64,000 nucleotides of DNA from Ophioderma brevispina (Eukaryota; Echinodermata; Ophiuroidea; Amphilepidida; Ophiodermatidae). The DNA lies in the NCBI GenBank assembly GCA_023653785.1, contig JAMKCH010007078.1:1-64000 (forward strand). The letters run 5' to 3'. The notes under the pieces are model-generated. The model did not search any database, was not told where the DNA came from, and worked only from the letters and a program-made list of their open reading frames with translations. This document shows, in pieces, positions 49,401 to 61,395 of this stretch (the stretch's first letter is position 1; every line of letters starts with the position of its first letter). The position numbers were made by a program, and so were the translations under genes.

Positions 49401-50250
49401 TGGCGCCAAACCGCTTTTCAGTAGAAAATGCGATCAATACTTTTCTGATACTGGATGTCTACTCTATCCAATTACACCAAAAAGTATCCAAATCACCATA
49501 CGTTCCCTTATTGTAGAATCTCTAAGGGGAACCTTGGGATAAGCAGCGGCTTAAACGATGCTCCCCCTCCCCCCCCAAGGGTGATGGGTGTTGCAAAGCA
49601 CATCTTTGTTAGACTAGTTGTATTTATCATATGTTTGAACTCCCAGGTAGGTGAAAACATATCGTTTGGCCCACCAATTTGACTTTCAATGTTGCTCAGA
49701 CCAAATTATAGAGCAAAATCCTTTGGAAATGGCAGCCATTTTGAATCCAAGATGGTGCCACGCGTTTTCAATAAAATGCGACCAATACTTATCTGATACC
49801 TGGATGTCTACTCTATCCATTGACACCAAAAGCATCCAATCATACGTCCCTATTGTATAAAATCTCTTAAAGGGACTGGGGTAGAGGTCAAGCGGCTTAA
49901 CCACGATTTCCCCACCCCACCCCCACCACAGGGTGAGGGGTGTTGTAAAGCACAGCTTTAGGTTTAGAACTCGGTTTATTATCATATTTTGAACTCCCAG
50001 GTATGACAACCATATGTTTGTCCACCAAAATTTGACTTCCAATGTTGGTCTCATAACCAAAGTTATAGTGGAAAACCTTGGAAATGGCGCCATTTTGAAA
50101 TCCCGATGCGGCCAAACGCTTATCAGAAAAAAATGCGACCAATACTTTTCTGATACCTTGATCTACTCTACTATCCAATGACCCTAAAAAAAGCATCCTT
50201 AGCAAAAAAAAATGCACAAGCTTAACATCGTACATAAACAGCCTACACTA
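46431..50250. mobile_element. Foldback-type DNA element FB2, 3.8 kb, with empty site in the sister duplication
   Basis: The left arm (46431 to about 47190, two units) and right arm (about 49230-50250, three units) are inverted and built of ~350-370-bp tandem units. Left anchors: ATTGGAT...CATCC near 46490 and 46850. Right anchors (complement): 49455, 49800 and 50160. The outer ends pair: TAGTGTAG left, CTACACTA right, then TTTGCATTTTTTTTGCTAAG and its complement. In duplication copy B the flanks are joined (AAGCAAGCTAGGGATTGCATC at 61065-61085), so FB2 is an insertion. CTA on both sides (46428-46430, 50251-50253) may be the target duplication. No known transposase was recognised. Confidence 0.8.
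47190..49230. other. Interior of FB2 with a GC-rich core (48100-49140)
   Basis: 47450-47570 shares text with 55838-55890 (GTATGCG...GCACCTGC...GGCTTGTGCTTTT). 48110-48420 is a noncoding-looking repeat with GTGGACCTTTTT and a GGGGGGG...ACATCGCACCCCCTC phrase. 48420-49140 is much richer in GC than anything nearby and holds long overlapping frames: plus 48572-49072 (166 codons), minus 48469-48819 (116 codons), minus 48859-49116 (85 codons, with EWRRFAIKRRLDGMAAP). GC-rich DNA opens frames by chance, and I see no catalytic motif, so neither strand can be called. Confidence 0.45.
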
Positions 50251-50253
50251 CTA

Positions 50254-50593
50254 TGGCTTGCATCTTGAACATCCATTAACTGTTGTCACTTGAGCCTACG
50301 TTTCAACTTGTGAGCTTGCTGTGCTTTTCGTTTCTAATTTTCAGACAACCTTTGTGATGCATCTGGTTCAGAAGGGAATCGGTTGTGTGACATTGGTTTA
50401 GTTTGCCGTTACCAACCCTCGCTCATAATTTCATTTCCTCCGGTATATATGTTTGGGCCATTAACAAAAGTTAGATACCTCCTATTACGCGAACTGACGG
50501 CGAATGACCATAATTAGGCAGCCCGCTGTAATGATGGCCACAACTCATTCTTCTTTCTTTTCCAAAGTTCTCGTGGGAATTTCTAAACACCGT
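50254..50593. repeat. Segmental duplication A, segment between FB2 and MITE
   Basis: Matches 61081-61395: TTGCATCTTGAACATC, TTTGTGATGCATCTGGTTCA, CCATAATTAG, GTAATGATGGCCACAACT. No coding motif. Confidence 0.85.
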
Positions 50594-51103
50594 GGCCCGT
50601 ATTCCAAAAAGCTGTTTAGCGCGATTTTAATCTAACGAACGTTTATAATTGAGATAAACGTATCGTTTAAGTAAACGCAATTCCCCAAATATTTAAAGTT
50701 TTAAACTCGATTTAACGCCGCCAAAAGGCATCGAAATTTAAACTGGTATGGGGCTAGTTTTAGAAGTGTTTTAGTGTGTGTTTCCGTCAACTGCACGGCC
50801 CATTGCACTTTCCAATTGAAAGCAACTATGGATGCTTATTCATTCTCGCCCAGTGTGTTTCACTTTAAACGCTACGGAAAGCTGTGATACACTTTGTGCG
50901 CTCCAACCCATTAAACACAATAGTGGCCTTATAGATCAAGTTAGGTCTTTCATAACTACGATTTGCCCGTTTTAAACTTCCTGTTTAAGCAGACCAAATG
51001 GTTAAAAATATTTAAACGCCGTTTTGCCTTAAACGCAATTTAAATTACGGCGATTTTAAGGCGAAATCGCGTTTAGCTAACAAGTTTTTGGGGGAATACT
51101 GCC
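50594..51103. mobile_element. ~510-bp MITE, copy A
   Basis: The terminal inverted repeats start GGCCCGTATTCC...AAAGCTGTTTAGC and end with the complement (GCTAACAAGTTTTTGGGGGAATAC). Inside are several TTTAAACGC/GCGATTTTAA blocks in both orientations. The terminal style resembles the 277-bp MITE at 6555, but the sequence is different. The sister copy is at 61396-61930. Confidence 0.8.
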
Positions 51104-51109
51104 TGTAGT

Positions 51110-51990
51110 GGTTGTGTGGAACGTGACCTTTTGCCACCCCTTGTACCCCTTTTGTATATTATAATTTTTCAAGTTCCTTACCGTTTTTCAGGATGAAATC
51201 TCTATCACTATTTGACAAATTAGCGATAATGTTCCTCGGTTTCCACTTTTCTTCGTCCCCATGTCTATCACGTCTGCAATCAAAACCTAATCCGCAAACG
51301 TCCTCTTCTAGGTTCAATTGGTCTTCCGAAAGTCTCTAGTCTTGCTCAGTGTCAGACTTACTCTCTCATCGCCAGGTATTCCCGTAAAGATCAGGTTGTA
51401 TTTATATCTGTAAGCTCTGTTCCTTGAGATTTCGTTTGGCGAAATCTTTACGCACTCGGATCTCGAACAGTGACTTTGCCGCTGAGTCGACTTTGTCCCT
51501 TTTAAGTCTTTAATTTCTTGGTGTGCAAATTCCAGGCCTATGTTCGAAACTTTCCTACGTCCATACAGTAGTTTCCTCCTCCTTCTTCCATTCATTATTT
51601 CTGATCTGAGTTTATTAATGTCCTCTAAACGTTCAAGAATTTTGTCAAGCTTTTGCACATATATCATTCTGGGTGGACTGGGTTTATGTATGGCTAACAG
51701 TCAGACATCCATACAATCTATTTGAATAGCCCGCTTTAAAGCGTCGATATACTACATTAGTGTGAATCACTGCATGGTATTGGCTTCATCACTGCATTAG
51801 TATTGTTCATCCATAGTATTGTATGGGGAGAGAGTGTAAGAAACACACTCCTACTCGGACCCAGATCATTCGTTATTTATACATACGAGGAAGGAAGCGA
51901 CTATCGATGAAGCGATACCCACTGCGATCAAATCGGCGGACCAGAACCAAGGGGGTGAGCCCATTCAAAACCATTCGTCTGTGCTGGGCG
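51110..51990 (-). pseudogene. LINE ORF1p-like remnant (coiled coil plus RRM), copy A
   Basis: The minus frame 51314-51667 (117 codons) has a heptad-like start with KLDKILERLEDINKLRSEI, a basic middle, and then NRAYRYKYNLIFTGIPGDE. The last is the wording of the RNA-binding domain of L1-type ORF1 proteins (Transposase_22). After a shift the C-terminal part reads EEKWKPRNIIANLSNSDRDF (about 51175-51235), again typical. It would bind element RNA. Downstream, where ORF2 should follow, lies the 510-bp MITE and then unrelated sequence; no RT motif is present. KMSSAQH upstream (near 51990) recurs in copy B. Confidence 0.75.
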
Positions 51991-52049
51991 CTTGACATTT
52001 TTGAAATTTGCAACGGAATCCTTATTATTTTGGGAGGAGCCGGCAAGTA

Positions 52050-54840
52050 ATTTTGTTTGATTTCGATGTAGCATGATCGGTGTAGAGAGTCTCGTCGATC
52101 CACGAAAATCAGCCTAATGGGAGTGTGGGGTGACCGCAGCGTAGAGGAAAAGATGGAGAGGTCTCTCGGACCCGCGCCGACGGAGCTTGAATTAATGCAG
52201 GGAGGGGAGAAATGTAGAGTACGGGGGAAAAGGGGGGACGTGGCGTGTGTGCCGTCCCCCCATACGTCAAGAGAGGGGGGGTTCCAACTTATTTCGGGTG
52301 CTAAATTGATGATGGGTATTCGAATGAGACTTGTTGGCTATAGGAATTAGGGAACGAATAAAACGAAGGTGAGCAGTAAGTTTTGTGTATTGAGCGTCCA
52401 TTTTTTTTTTTTCCCCGTTTGTAACATTGTCGTTTCTAGGGGGTGGTCGCCGACATACAGGTTGCGGAAAAGCGGGGCCAAGGAACCTTCTGCCCTGAGA
52501 CGGCCCCCGTCACTGCGTCCCTTCCCTCTTGTTTTTTTGGGGGGGGGGGGAGGGGTTTTTAGGCTTGCACCATAAAGGGGAACAGGGCAAATCTAGCGGT
52601 CGTATATCTAAAGGGGGAGGAATGGGACAACTGAGTACGGCGCGCTGCGGGGAACAATACGACTGGGGAACAGAGGAATAACAGTAGAGTAGTGGTAACA
52701 AAAAGCTGAGGGGTGAAGTAGGCAAGAAGAGTGTAGGGAATGGGGCAACCGGGGGGGTCGAGGCGGATGCGGCCCACCCTGAAGGGTGGTAAGAAAGGCA
52801 GATTAACTGGCGCACTCCGAAGTAGAATAGAAGAGGTTGCAGGAATGAGGCGGGGTACAGGGGTGGGTAGTAGAGAACGGGGAGGTGATGGAAGGGTGAT
52901 TGAAAAGATAGAAGGGATGGCCTATGCGCAATGTGGGGAAAGAAGCAAGGGAATGGCAGGAGAGGAGAAGAGAAACGGTTGGAGGGTAAAGAGTAAGTGC
53001 AGCATAGCCAGGTGGAAAAGCCGCGCAGGGAGATAGTGACCGTAGTGGCGCCAGAGACATTGGTGTCTGCGGAAAATCAGATATGTTAAACTGAGGGATT
53101 AGGGGAGCAGGTGTGTGATTCGAAAGACTGGGAATGGTACGGACTACGCGAGACGTTGGTTGATGGTAGTGGCACCGGGAACACGACACCGAGGAAAGGG
53201 GAAGTAAAATATGGAGCCAAAATGAATTGTAGCTTGTGCAGCAAGTTAAAAAAAGAATCGGGAAGTAAGTTGATGGGGGAGACGGAGTGGGAAGTGGTGG
53301 TGAAAGAAGGTAAAAGGAGATAAACAACGAGAGGAGGGGAAGGTAGGCCATTTAGGAGGGAGAGGAAGGAGATGAGGGGCGTTGTTATACGGATATATTA
53401 AGAGGGGCCATGGGAAAAAAAAAAAGCGAAAGAGTTATAGAGCAGAGACTGGTGCGTGGGCTCGAAAAGGCCCAGGAATTTTAGGAGATAGAAAATTCAG
53501 ATGCTGGCGCGATTAGGGGGAAAAATAGTGGGAACCGGTGAGAACAGAGGGGGATGAGGAAAAGCACATTGGACGAAGACGCGTGAAGGGAGAACGGAAA
53601 GCGAAAGGAACGCGTAAGGGAAATCTGCGGGGGAGGAATGAGCACGATAAAGTGGGGCGACGAAGATGCCGGATGAGATTCGGACGTGAGTCGAAGCGCA
53701 CGAACGCCGTCGGGAGTAGTCGTGGTAGGAGGATGGACAAATTAGAGTGGGGGAGAATCGACGATATTTAGAAAAACAGCTCCACAGGGTGAGGTGACCA
53801 AGTCGCAGGAATGGGGGGATGGCCGTAATCCGAAAGGGCGTCCCCTCGAAGGCTAAAAGATCGTGAGCGAGGATAGGCAGAAGCGCCAGGGAGTTCATAT
53901 CCGTAAAGGTTGATCACGCATTACGCTGGTGCAGCGGAACATAAAGCTAGGGTGAGGAACGTGGCATGTGGGTTTGAATGAGTAGGGGGCAAGGTAGTGT
54001 GATTTCGCCAGCTGTCTGGGCGGATCTGGCATGGACGGCGCGGATGAAGGTGTAATCTCTCTCTGGGGGGGCATAAGAGATGTGGGAAAATAGACGAAGG
54101 GGGGGCTAGAGTGGATTGCCACAGGGTAGGGTAGCATTACAGGTTTTATGAGATTCCACAGGCTCGCTCTCAGTCGTTTGGTGGGCTAATGCAGGGTACA
54201 GGAAGGAGGGAGCGGGTAGTGTCCGCGCCCGTTCGAAATAGCTCCTTACGTAGGAGGTGCGAGGATGACGGAATAATATATAGAGTTTCCGAGCAGCGGG
54301 CATCTGTCCCGTGGCAGACAATATGAGGGGGGGAAAGTCAAAAATGGCTAATCTTGTTTAAGAAATGCATACGGGCGGAAATATGAAACAAGAAAGGATA
54401 CAGAATAGGGGGCCCACGGTAACATAGCCCGTTAGGGATACGTCACTGCGCCGCCGATTCAGGTACCACATCCATCATTGTATCACTAAGGAAAAAAGTA
54501 AGCAAGGGGCATGCGCATGCCGCTACCTCATTATTTTCTCTGCCCTACTGCACCACCTCGCCGTTGTAGTACCCTATCGATTGGTAAATGTCTGAATTAC
54601 CTTCCTAAGACGGGGGACGTTGCCTAAGGTACGGCGAAGAGGGCGTCCCGTGTTAGGAGACTGATATTAGGGCGTCTATTTAGAGTTCGAGACTCCGGCA
54701 CGAATATATATTTTTATTAGGAAGCTGGGGGTCGAAAGAGGTGGGGTGTTAAAACCTGAAGGGTGGGGAGTGATGATACCAGGAGAAATGCTTGGTTGGG
54801 GGGTCGTGGTATCTAAGCGTTTTTTGAGAGTCTGGGCAAG
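52050..54840 (+). other. 2.8-kb block with strong purine bias on the plus strand, absent from duplication copy B
   Basis: In sampled 60-base lines the plus strand has about twice as many G as C and roughly 70% purines, unlike the AT-rich surroundings. Plus frames are rich in K, R, E and G (52740-53036, 53111-53323, 53538-53771); minus frames are rich in P, S and L (52803-53351, 182 codons). Both patterns follow from composition. G12-13 occurs near 52540. In copy B the matching interval (62850-63280) is about 430 bp of different, AT-rich sequence. No RT, endonuclease or transposase motif was found. Confidence 0.6.
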
Positions 54841-55570
54841 ACATGCGAGACGATATTTCTAACGATGACGACTCTTCACCTCTCGATCTTATATACATCT
54901 TGGACCAGGAGACTTTGGTCGGACAGTGACCTGCTCATATAGACCAGTTAACAGAAATTTTTGTGTAACATGTTAGGGCCCTGGTATCTGAAATCCCGGT
55001 CCTCAACTCAACATAAAAAGTGGTAACATGCGAGTTCTAATTTGCGAGAGAAAAGGGTAGATTTTTTTACTGTCATCAATGACCCCGCGAAATCACAAAA
55101 AAAAGGGGTATTCCTGGGGGAGCATCCGTCTGTCCTCCGCGAAATTTAAAAAAAGGGGCATTCACAGATTGGTCCGGTGGTCCGACTACAAACTTTTACA
55201 GGAAACATTTGTTTATCGAGTGCATTTTCATTCAAGTTAAATCAGTATACAGGTATTGTAATTAATCCCAATTAAAATACAGGAATCATCCTGGGCGTAC
55301 AGCAGACACAAAGTAATATGATACTTGTATGATTTTGTTCTTAAATGTTAAATTATAGAGGCCATTGAAAGGGGTGTCTGAAATCTGTCATTGAAAACCC
55401 TTGAAATAGGGTATTTGTAACCCTGATTTTTTGTCATCGATTTTGCCAACAAAAGGGGGGGGTAAAATCAATGAAAAATCATGGAAAGGGGTTTGAAAAA
55501 TGAGAATCTCTCATGGTTACCACTTTTTGTTTGATTTGAGGACCCGGCTTGAATAGGTCGGCCTGACTGG
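54841..55570. repeat. Segmental duplication A, distal part
   Basis: Matches 63265-64000: TTGGTCGGACAGTGACCT, TCATATAGACCAGTTAACAG, GTTAGGGCC, CGCGAAATCAC, AAAAAAAGGGGCATT and GATTTGAGG(G)ACC. Contains degenerate short repeats of the AAAGGGG type. The match must continue beyond the window in copy B. Confidence 0.85.
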
Positions 55571-55779
55571 AATTCACACTGGGCAATTGTATCTGTCAGA
55601 GTTTTAATAAATACTATGGGGGCCATAACATTTCGCAGGAATGGATTCGCAGGCAACAAACGAAGGACGTATGATGTTAACTGTTCTATTGTGTCATATT
55701 CTCTTATTGAACATAATACAAAGAATTATTTGTATTTGTATTTCTTTGAAAGTTTGAAGCGACAGATTTTTGTGTATAT

Positions 55780-56880
55780 ACGATGATGTGTCCATGTGAC
55801 ATCACCCGCCGGGCAAGAAACAAAGGCGCTCTTTCCGGCGTATGCGTTAGCACCTGCAGGGCTTGTGCTTTTTAACATCGCGCTATCAGTATATACCATT
55901 GATATAGTCTGATGCTCGGCCCAAAGAACCTTGAATGTGACCTTGCGCAAGAGTCCCACACAAAATATTTTGATGGTTTTCTAGGCAGATTGATCTACTG
56001 AAATCTAAATCTGGATGAGGCCACTTTGGCATCCTTGAGCATTTGAGATAGGGTAGGGGGTAAATTAACGGGTAAAATTTGTAAAAATGCTTCATAATGG
56101 TTAAAGGGGTATAGTCATGTTCATTGGTCCGATGGATTAAAAAAGGTATAGTTTGCTATATCTAGGACAATTCTTTTAACACATCAATTCTAAAAATGGT
56201 TCAAGGTTCATCCTGGGGGTAAACATTCTTTTTCAAAATGGGCTCAAATTTTGTTGTTCCTTCATTCTGTTTTTGATATTAATGGCAATAGAGGTTACAC
56301 ACTTTGTTGGACATTGTGGTATAAATAAGGGGGAACTAATGGAGAAGGTCCCCAGGGGTCTATGGGGGGTTAATCATTTTATTTTTTTTATTTTTTTTAT
56401 TTTTTGCTTTTTTTAAGTTTTTTATTTATTTTCTTTTTCTGTTTACTTCCCATAACGACCATTTGAAACCATTTGAAACAAATCGGACCGTTGTAATATT
56501 TAAATCCCACATGATGACCTTGGGAACAAATTTTGGTCTGTATGTAAACACAAAAGCTTGCAGGTATACAACAATACCTTTTTTTTAAACCTTAGGACAA
56601 GATAAACCCTTCTATAACTTCTATACATATTTCAAATCCACGTGAAACATTTACAAATTTTTACCCCTGTTAATTACCCCCTTCCCTATCTCACAATGCT
56701 CAATGATGCCAAAAGTGGCATCATCCAGAATTGGAATCAGCAGGTCAATGATTTGCCCTAGAAACCATCAAAACAATTTGTGGGGACGCTTGCGCAAAGT
56801 CAAATGGGTCGAGCACGGACTAATATGCTGTAGCTGTATGTGATGTCCTTCCCACCTCTATCAACACACCATGAATAACA
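55780..56880. repeat. Inverted repeat, ~185-bp arms, ~540-bp centre
   Basis: The left arm (55910-56095) contains GACCTTGCGCAAGAGTCCC, TTTTGATGGTTTTCTAG and GAGATAGGGTAGGGGGTAAA; the right arm (56640-56822) is its imperfect complement. The centre holds a T-rich stretch (56376-56440). Text at the left edge recurs inside FB2 (47450-47570). Confidence 0.75.
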
Positions 56881-57159
56881 AAAAATTTGATCAGGGCAAT
56901 GATTGACTATATTAAAAATCCCGGAATAAAATAGACGCTATTTAATCATACAAGCCTTGTTAATGATATCTATCAATGTTTTCTACTGTCAAAAGAGCGC
57001 ATGCAACGTTTTTACACACACCCTATCTTATAAATGGACATCCTGAAAGTTTATGCTCACGAATATTCGGCTGGTTCCGCTTCCTTGCCATTGCAGAAAT
57101 TGAATAGAATGGGTGTGAAGAAATCTTTTCAGCACTCATCTTCAAATCTTGTTGAGTAA
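56881..57159. other. No recognised feature
   Basis: AT-rich, no motif. Confidence 0.3.
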
Positions 57160-57425
57160 TTAGATGAATACCAACTTTTCCTTTTCAACGATTTTCTCTC
57201 ATTTCTTCTCCCGACACAAATACTTCTTCTAATATATCAAAAACCGAGGGCGAAGCAATTGCTAATTAATGGACGTAAACATATCTAACCAACAAACGGC
57301 ATTGGAAAGCTAAGACTGCCTCCATGACGTCTATATAAGATCAGTCACAACCTTTAGTTTCTAATTGCAAAGAGGGCGCTTTTCAGTTGCACAATTGTTT
57401 GTGAGACAGGCGTACTTATCTCAAG
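57160..57425 (-). repeat. Dispersed repeat family Z, copy 2 (uninterrupted)
   Basis: Reverse complement of 41716-42340 without the 346-bp MITE. At the insertion point it reads (minus strand) ATATGTTTACGTCCATTAAT. Confidence 0.8.
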
Positions 57426-57540
57426 TAGATCTCCAACAGATTGCCCTTTAATTATACACCAACTGCTTTATTAGACTGATTGATACAAGGAATACTGAGT
57501 AATGAAGATTATTTTGAGGAAGCCGGCGTTTTTTTTTTTT
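57425..57540 (+). repeat. Fragment of family X, copy 3 (degenerate)
   Basis: In the opposite sense to 30590-30710, shares AGTAGAT(A)TC, CAACAGA, ACACCAAC(G/T)GC and TTAGACTGA(A/T)TTGATA. Adjoins family Z directly. Confidence 0.6.
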
Positions 57541-59394
57541 CAATTCATTTTCAAGTCATTCGTGAATTTAAGATTCGTTTAAATTATATCAAGCAACGGT
57601 TTAGATTTAAAGGCAGTTGAGTACTCATCCCGAACTTGTTTGCATTACTACTTAGAACTTCCCCCCGATTGTTCGGAAACTGTGTCGATCGTATCATTCA
57701 CAAAATTCCTCATTTGGTTTCAATGGCTAAAAAACGTGTTTTAAAATCGGGGGATTTCTCGACCATTACTAGGCCAATGTGTTATATTCTCGATTGTCAA
57801 AGTCATTGGTAAAAATGTCGTTCTTAACAAATATTCGTCGGGTGTATTACATAGTGGACGGATGTTAAAACAAAATACGAATGTTTGTGTTTTCGAGAAC
57901 ATCGCATTTGAAAAATCGCGCGAACTCTAAAGAGTCGGTAAACATCATCTATACGATTCAAACGATAAATTTCCGATTAAATTAAGAAAGAAATGAAGAA
58001 TGACCATGTATTTTAACTAAGATCCCGGAATTATTAATTGATAAATGGAGGTAAATGTAAGTACATTGAAAAAGTTACTCATATTACCAGTCGCACCAAA
58101 CATTTACGCACATTGACGATTTCTTTTTTGCAGAACAGTCTGATGAGAAATGAAAGTTGGGGGATTTTAGCAAACCATGATCTATACAAAAATCGGGCCG
58201 GTATGCGGAGGAGAAGAAAAACACTAAAAAAAATCGTTTTTCATATGAGAGGCAGGGCTATTGCCTATATTGGTCCGCAATTGAAAAAAAAATTTCAGGT
58301 TGTGTATATCATCTACCTGTTTCAGATCGAGTCTAGTATTTCGTTCTTCTTGTATCAACGACAAAATGTTGCTTACAAAATTACCTCATTCTAACATTTT
58401 CTTTTTAATATTCAGTTATTTTGTAGCATTTTTACTATAACAAAATACATAAATAAATTAAAAAAAGCAAAAAATAAAAAAAATAAATAATTTTGAATTT
58501 CAAGTTTGTTAAAGTTAGCTTGCTGACAATGACCCAGCGAGGCACATGTTCCTGTATTTTGAAGAAAACAGATGGTTGTGATGAACATTTAACGATTTTG
58601 ACCAGAACGGCAAAGCACCTGCACACTAAAATTTTGCAACGGATATAAATGTAGTTAGGTACAAAATGGTTGTCACTCTGGTTGTAGCTAAAAGAACTTT
58701 CAATACACCTGTTTACAAATAGTTTGCTTATCTCATAAATGGCCTTAGGGTTCATTTGCCATTACGGCCAAAACGCACTGTAAATTGTTCGCAGGCGATT
58801 TTCAGCTTTTTATACAAATAATAGTGTTGGTTATTTGGATAAACTATGGATTAGTGTCACTAATACATAGTGTCCCGAAAATACAATCAAACCGCACGCA
58901 TACACAACCATTATTTGTATCTCTATAATAGAACTGCAAAAGATATGCCTTAAGTGACCAAAATGCACCAAGGGGCCATTTTCTAAAACTATTATCATGG
59001 TGATTATGAGCGTCCGTATTTCGTTTACATAAATAGATCGATTCAAAGTTCCTTTTTGGCTAACATATCATCAGTAGAGTCAATAGATGGTGTCAGTATC
59101 TGATTTGTTTTGTTTCATTTTTTATCATAAAATCAACAAAACACACATGCAAAACAAGGAATCTTCTCACACGGAACGCATTGATTTGTAAGGAAACTTA
59201 CTGTTAATCGGTTGTACGTGGATAATTGGAGAGAAAAAATATGTTTGGACTCCTGTCAGTTATGTTCAGTGGAGTAAATTTCTTTTTGACGTTGGGGGGA
59301 TGGGGTTGATGAAAAATTTATGAATGAAACAGGGTTTCCGAAAAGATCCATACTAGCAAATGTGCAGAGTAGATGAGAGATGATAAGAGATATG
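57541..59394. other. No recognised gene
   Basis: Frames plus 58038-58394 (118 codons, with GMRRRRKTLKK) and minus 58435-58755 (106 codons) have no motif or partner copy I can name. AT-rich throughout. Confidence 0.35.
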
Positions 59395-59485
59395 ATATGA
59401 AAAGAGTAAGATAGATAGATATATATTATATATATATAATATATTATATCTAGATTATATAGATAGATAGATATTATTTATATAT
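59395..59485. repeat. GATA/TA-rich microsatellite
   Basis: (GATA)n runs flank a palindromic TATATA stretch. Confidence 0.85.
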
Positions 59486-59555
59486 ATTTCAATGTCATGA
59501 TATTAGAATGAGCTCACAGCATCCTAACATATCAGAGAGTTGCATGTTTTAAGAT

Positions 59556-61020
59556 CATAGGAGGTAATAAACACATTTTTATTCATTCCAAAAATAGTTA
59601 ATTCAGGAGGTACACAAATGCACATTTTCGATCATCCAAAAAAATAGTTAGCTCGGTTTTCATAATTCAACATATATTATAATTATGCATAACAGGGTGA
59701 ATAACAAAATTTAATTTCAGGTGGGGGTACATACCCACATTTTCTATAATCCCAGAAATAGTTACGTTTGCTTGTACTCGTATTCCACATTATAATATGT
59801 ATACAGGGTGGCCATAACAAGGATCAATTTCAAGTGACGAACAATGTCACGATATATATTAATCCAAAATAGTTCATTTTCGTCTCCATACCGTCTTCAA
59901 GTATATTTTGTAGGCGGGTGGCATTATCACAATTTAATTTAATTGTAGGAGACCTACATTAGTCAGATTTCTATCATCCAAAATAGTTAATTTCCGTCTT
60001 CATGTTCTTCACTTCATATTATAAATGTATACAGGGTGACATCAAAAAGAATTTTTGATTTAGGTAAGGCACAATAGTTAATTCCCATTTTTATGCTGTA
60101 CTCCACATCATATTGATTATTATACTGTACAGGCTACCATCCGGACATAATAAAAATCATTATAAATTTAATGTGAGGTACACAGTCACATTTCCATCAT
60201 CAAGGAAATAGAAATAGTTAACACCATTAGCATGTACTCCACATCATAGTCCATGATTGTATAAGGGTGCCCACCCGGGGCTTACAAAAATCAATAGATT
60301 ATGTGATGGTAAAAAAACATAACAACATTAGTTCTATCATTCAAAACTAGTTACTTCAGTCTTCATGTTCTTCACTTCATGTATTACAGGGTGACTAACA
60401 AAAATGGTTTTTAATGTCATGTTGAGGCCACAGAGGCCATTTTCTATCATCCACAAATAGGTTAGTTTCAGTTTTCATGCACTTCACCTCCTATTGTATT
60501 ATGTATACAGGGGGGCCAAACAAAATCAATTAATTTTAGTAACGGTACCATGTCACATTTTTCTATCATCCAAAAAATAGTTAATTCCGTTTTATGCAGT
60601 TCGCAGCATCATTTGTATTATGTACTACAGGTTACCACCGGGCATAACAAAATATTTAATTTAATGTGAGTACACGTACATTTCTATTCATCAGAAATAG
60701 TTAAGTCCATTTTCATGTACTCCATATTATGTATACAGGGTGAACCGGGTTTACCAAAAGTCAATTAGGTTCATGTGAGGTACATAACCACATTTTTCAT
60801 CATCAAAAAATAGGTAATTACGTCTTCATGTATTCATAGATATATGGATACAGGGTGACATAACAAATCAGTGAAGTTCATGTGAGGTAAATAGTCCCAT
60901 TTGTTTATCATCCAAAAAGAGTTAATAGTTTTCATTGTATTTCACATAATTAAAATTATATATATACAGGCTTGCATGACAAAAATTCCATTTCAATTCC
61001 ACATCATCTATCCAACCCAA
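59556..61020 (+). repeat. Satellite array B, ~119-bp period, about 12-13 units
   Basis: Colinear with array A from 44830 on, unit variant by unit variant (for example the odd AATGTCACGATATATAT unit at 59845 and at 45088). It lacks the first one or two units of array A. Confidence 0.9.
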
Positions 61021-61395
61021 AACAATACAGTAATCAGTATTTATGCCTTAATGGCCTGAGATGAGAAAGCAAGCTAGGGATTGCATCTTGAACATCATAC
61101 AGTTTCAAATTGAGCTTTCGTGCTTCCTTGCTAGTTTGCAGACAAACCTTTGTGATGCATCTGGTTCAGAAGAAGGGAATGGGTGTGGAATTGCGTTTTA
61201 GTTGGCCGTTACCCTCGCATCAGTAATTTCATTTACTCCTGGTGATATATTTTGGCTCCTAACAAAGAGGGTAGAAACCAGTCCCCTATTACGGGAACGA
61301 CGGCGATGACCATAATTAGCAGCCCGTTGTAATGATGGCCACAACTGCATTTCTTTCTGTACAAAGTTCTCGTTGGGAGATGTTCCTGAACCTGT

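Noticed and set aside
52803..53351. 182-codon minus frame rich in P, S and L
   Set aside because: It is the pyrimidine-rich strand of a purine-biased block; the composition alone keeps it open. No domain seen.
58038..58394. 118-codon plus frame with GMRRRRKTLKK as a small basic protein
   Set aside because: No motif, partner copy or promoter evidence; AT-rich codon use as in the noncoding flanks.
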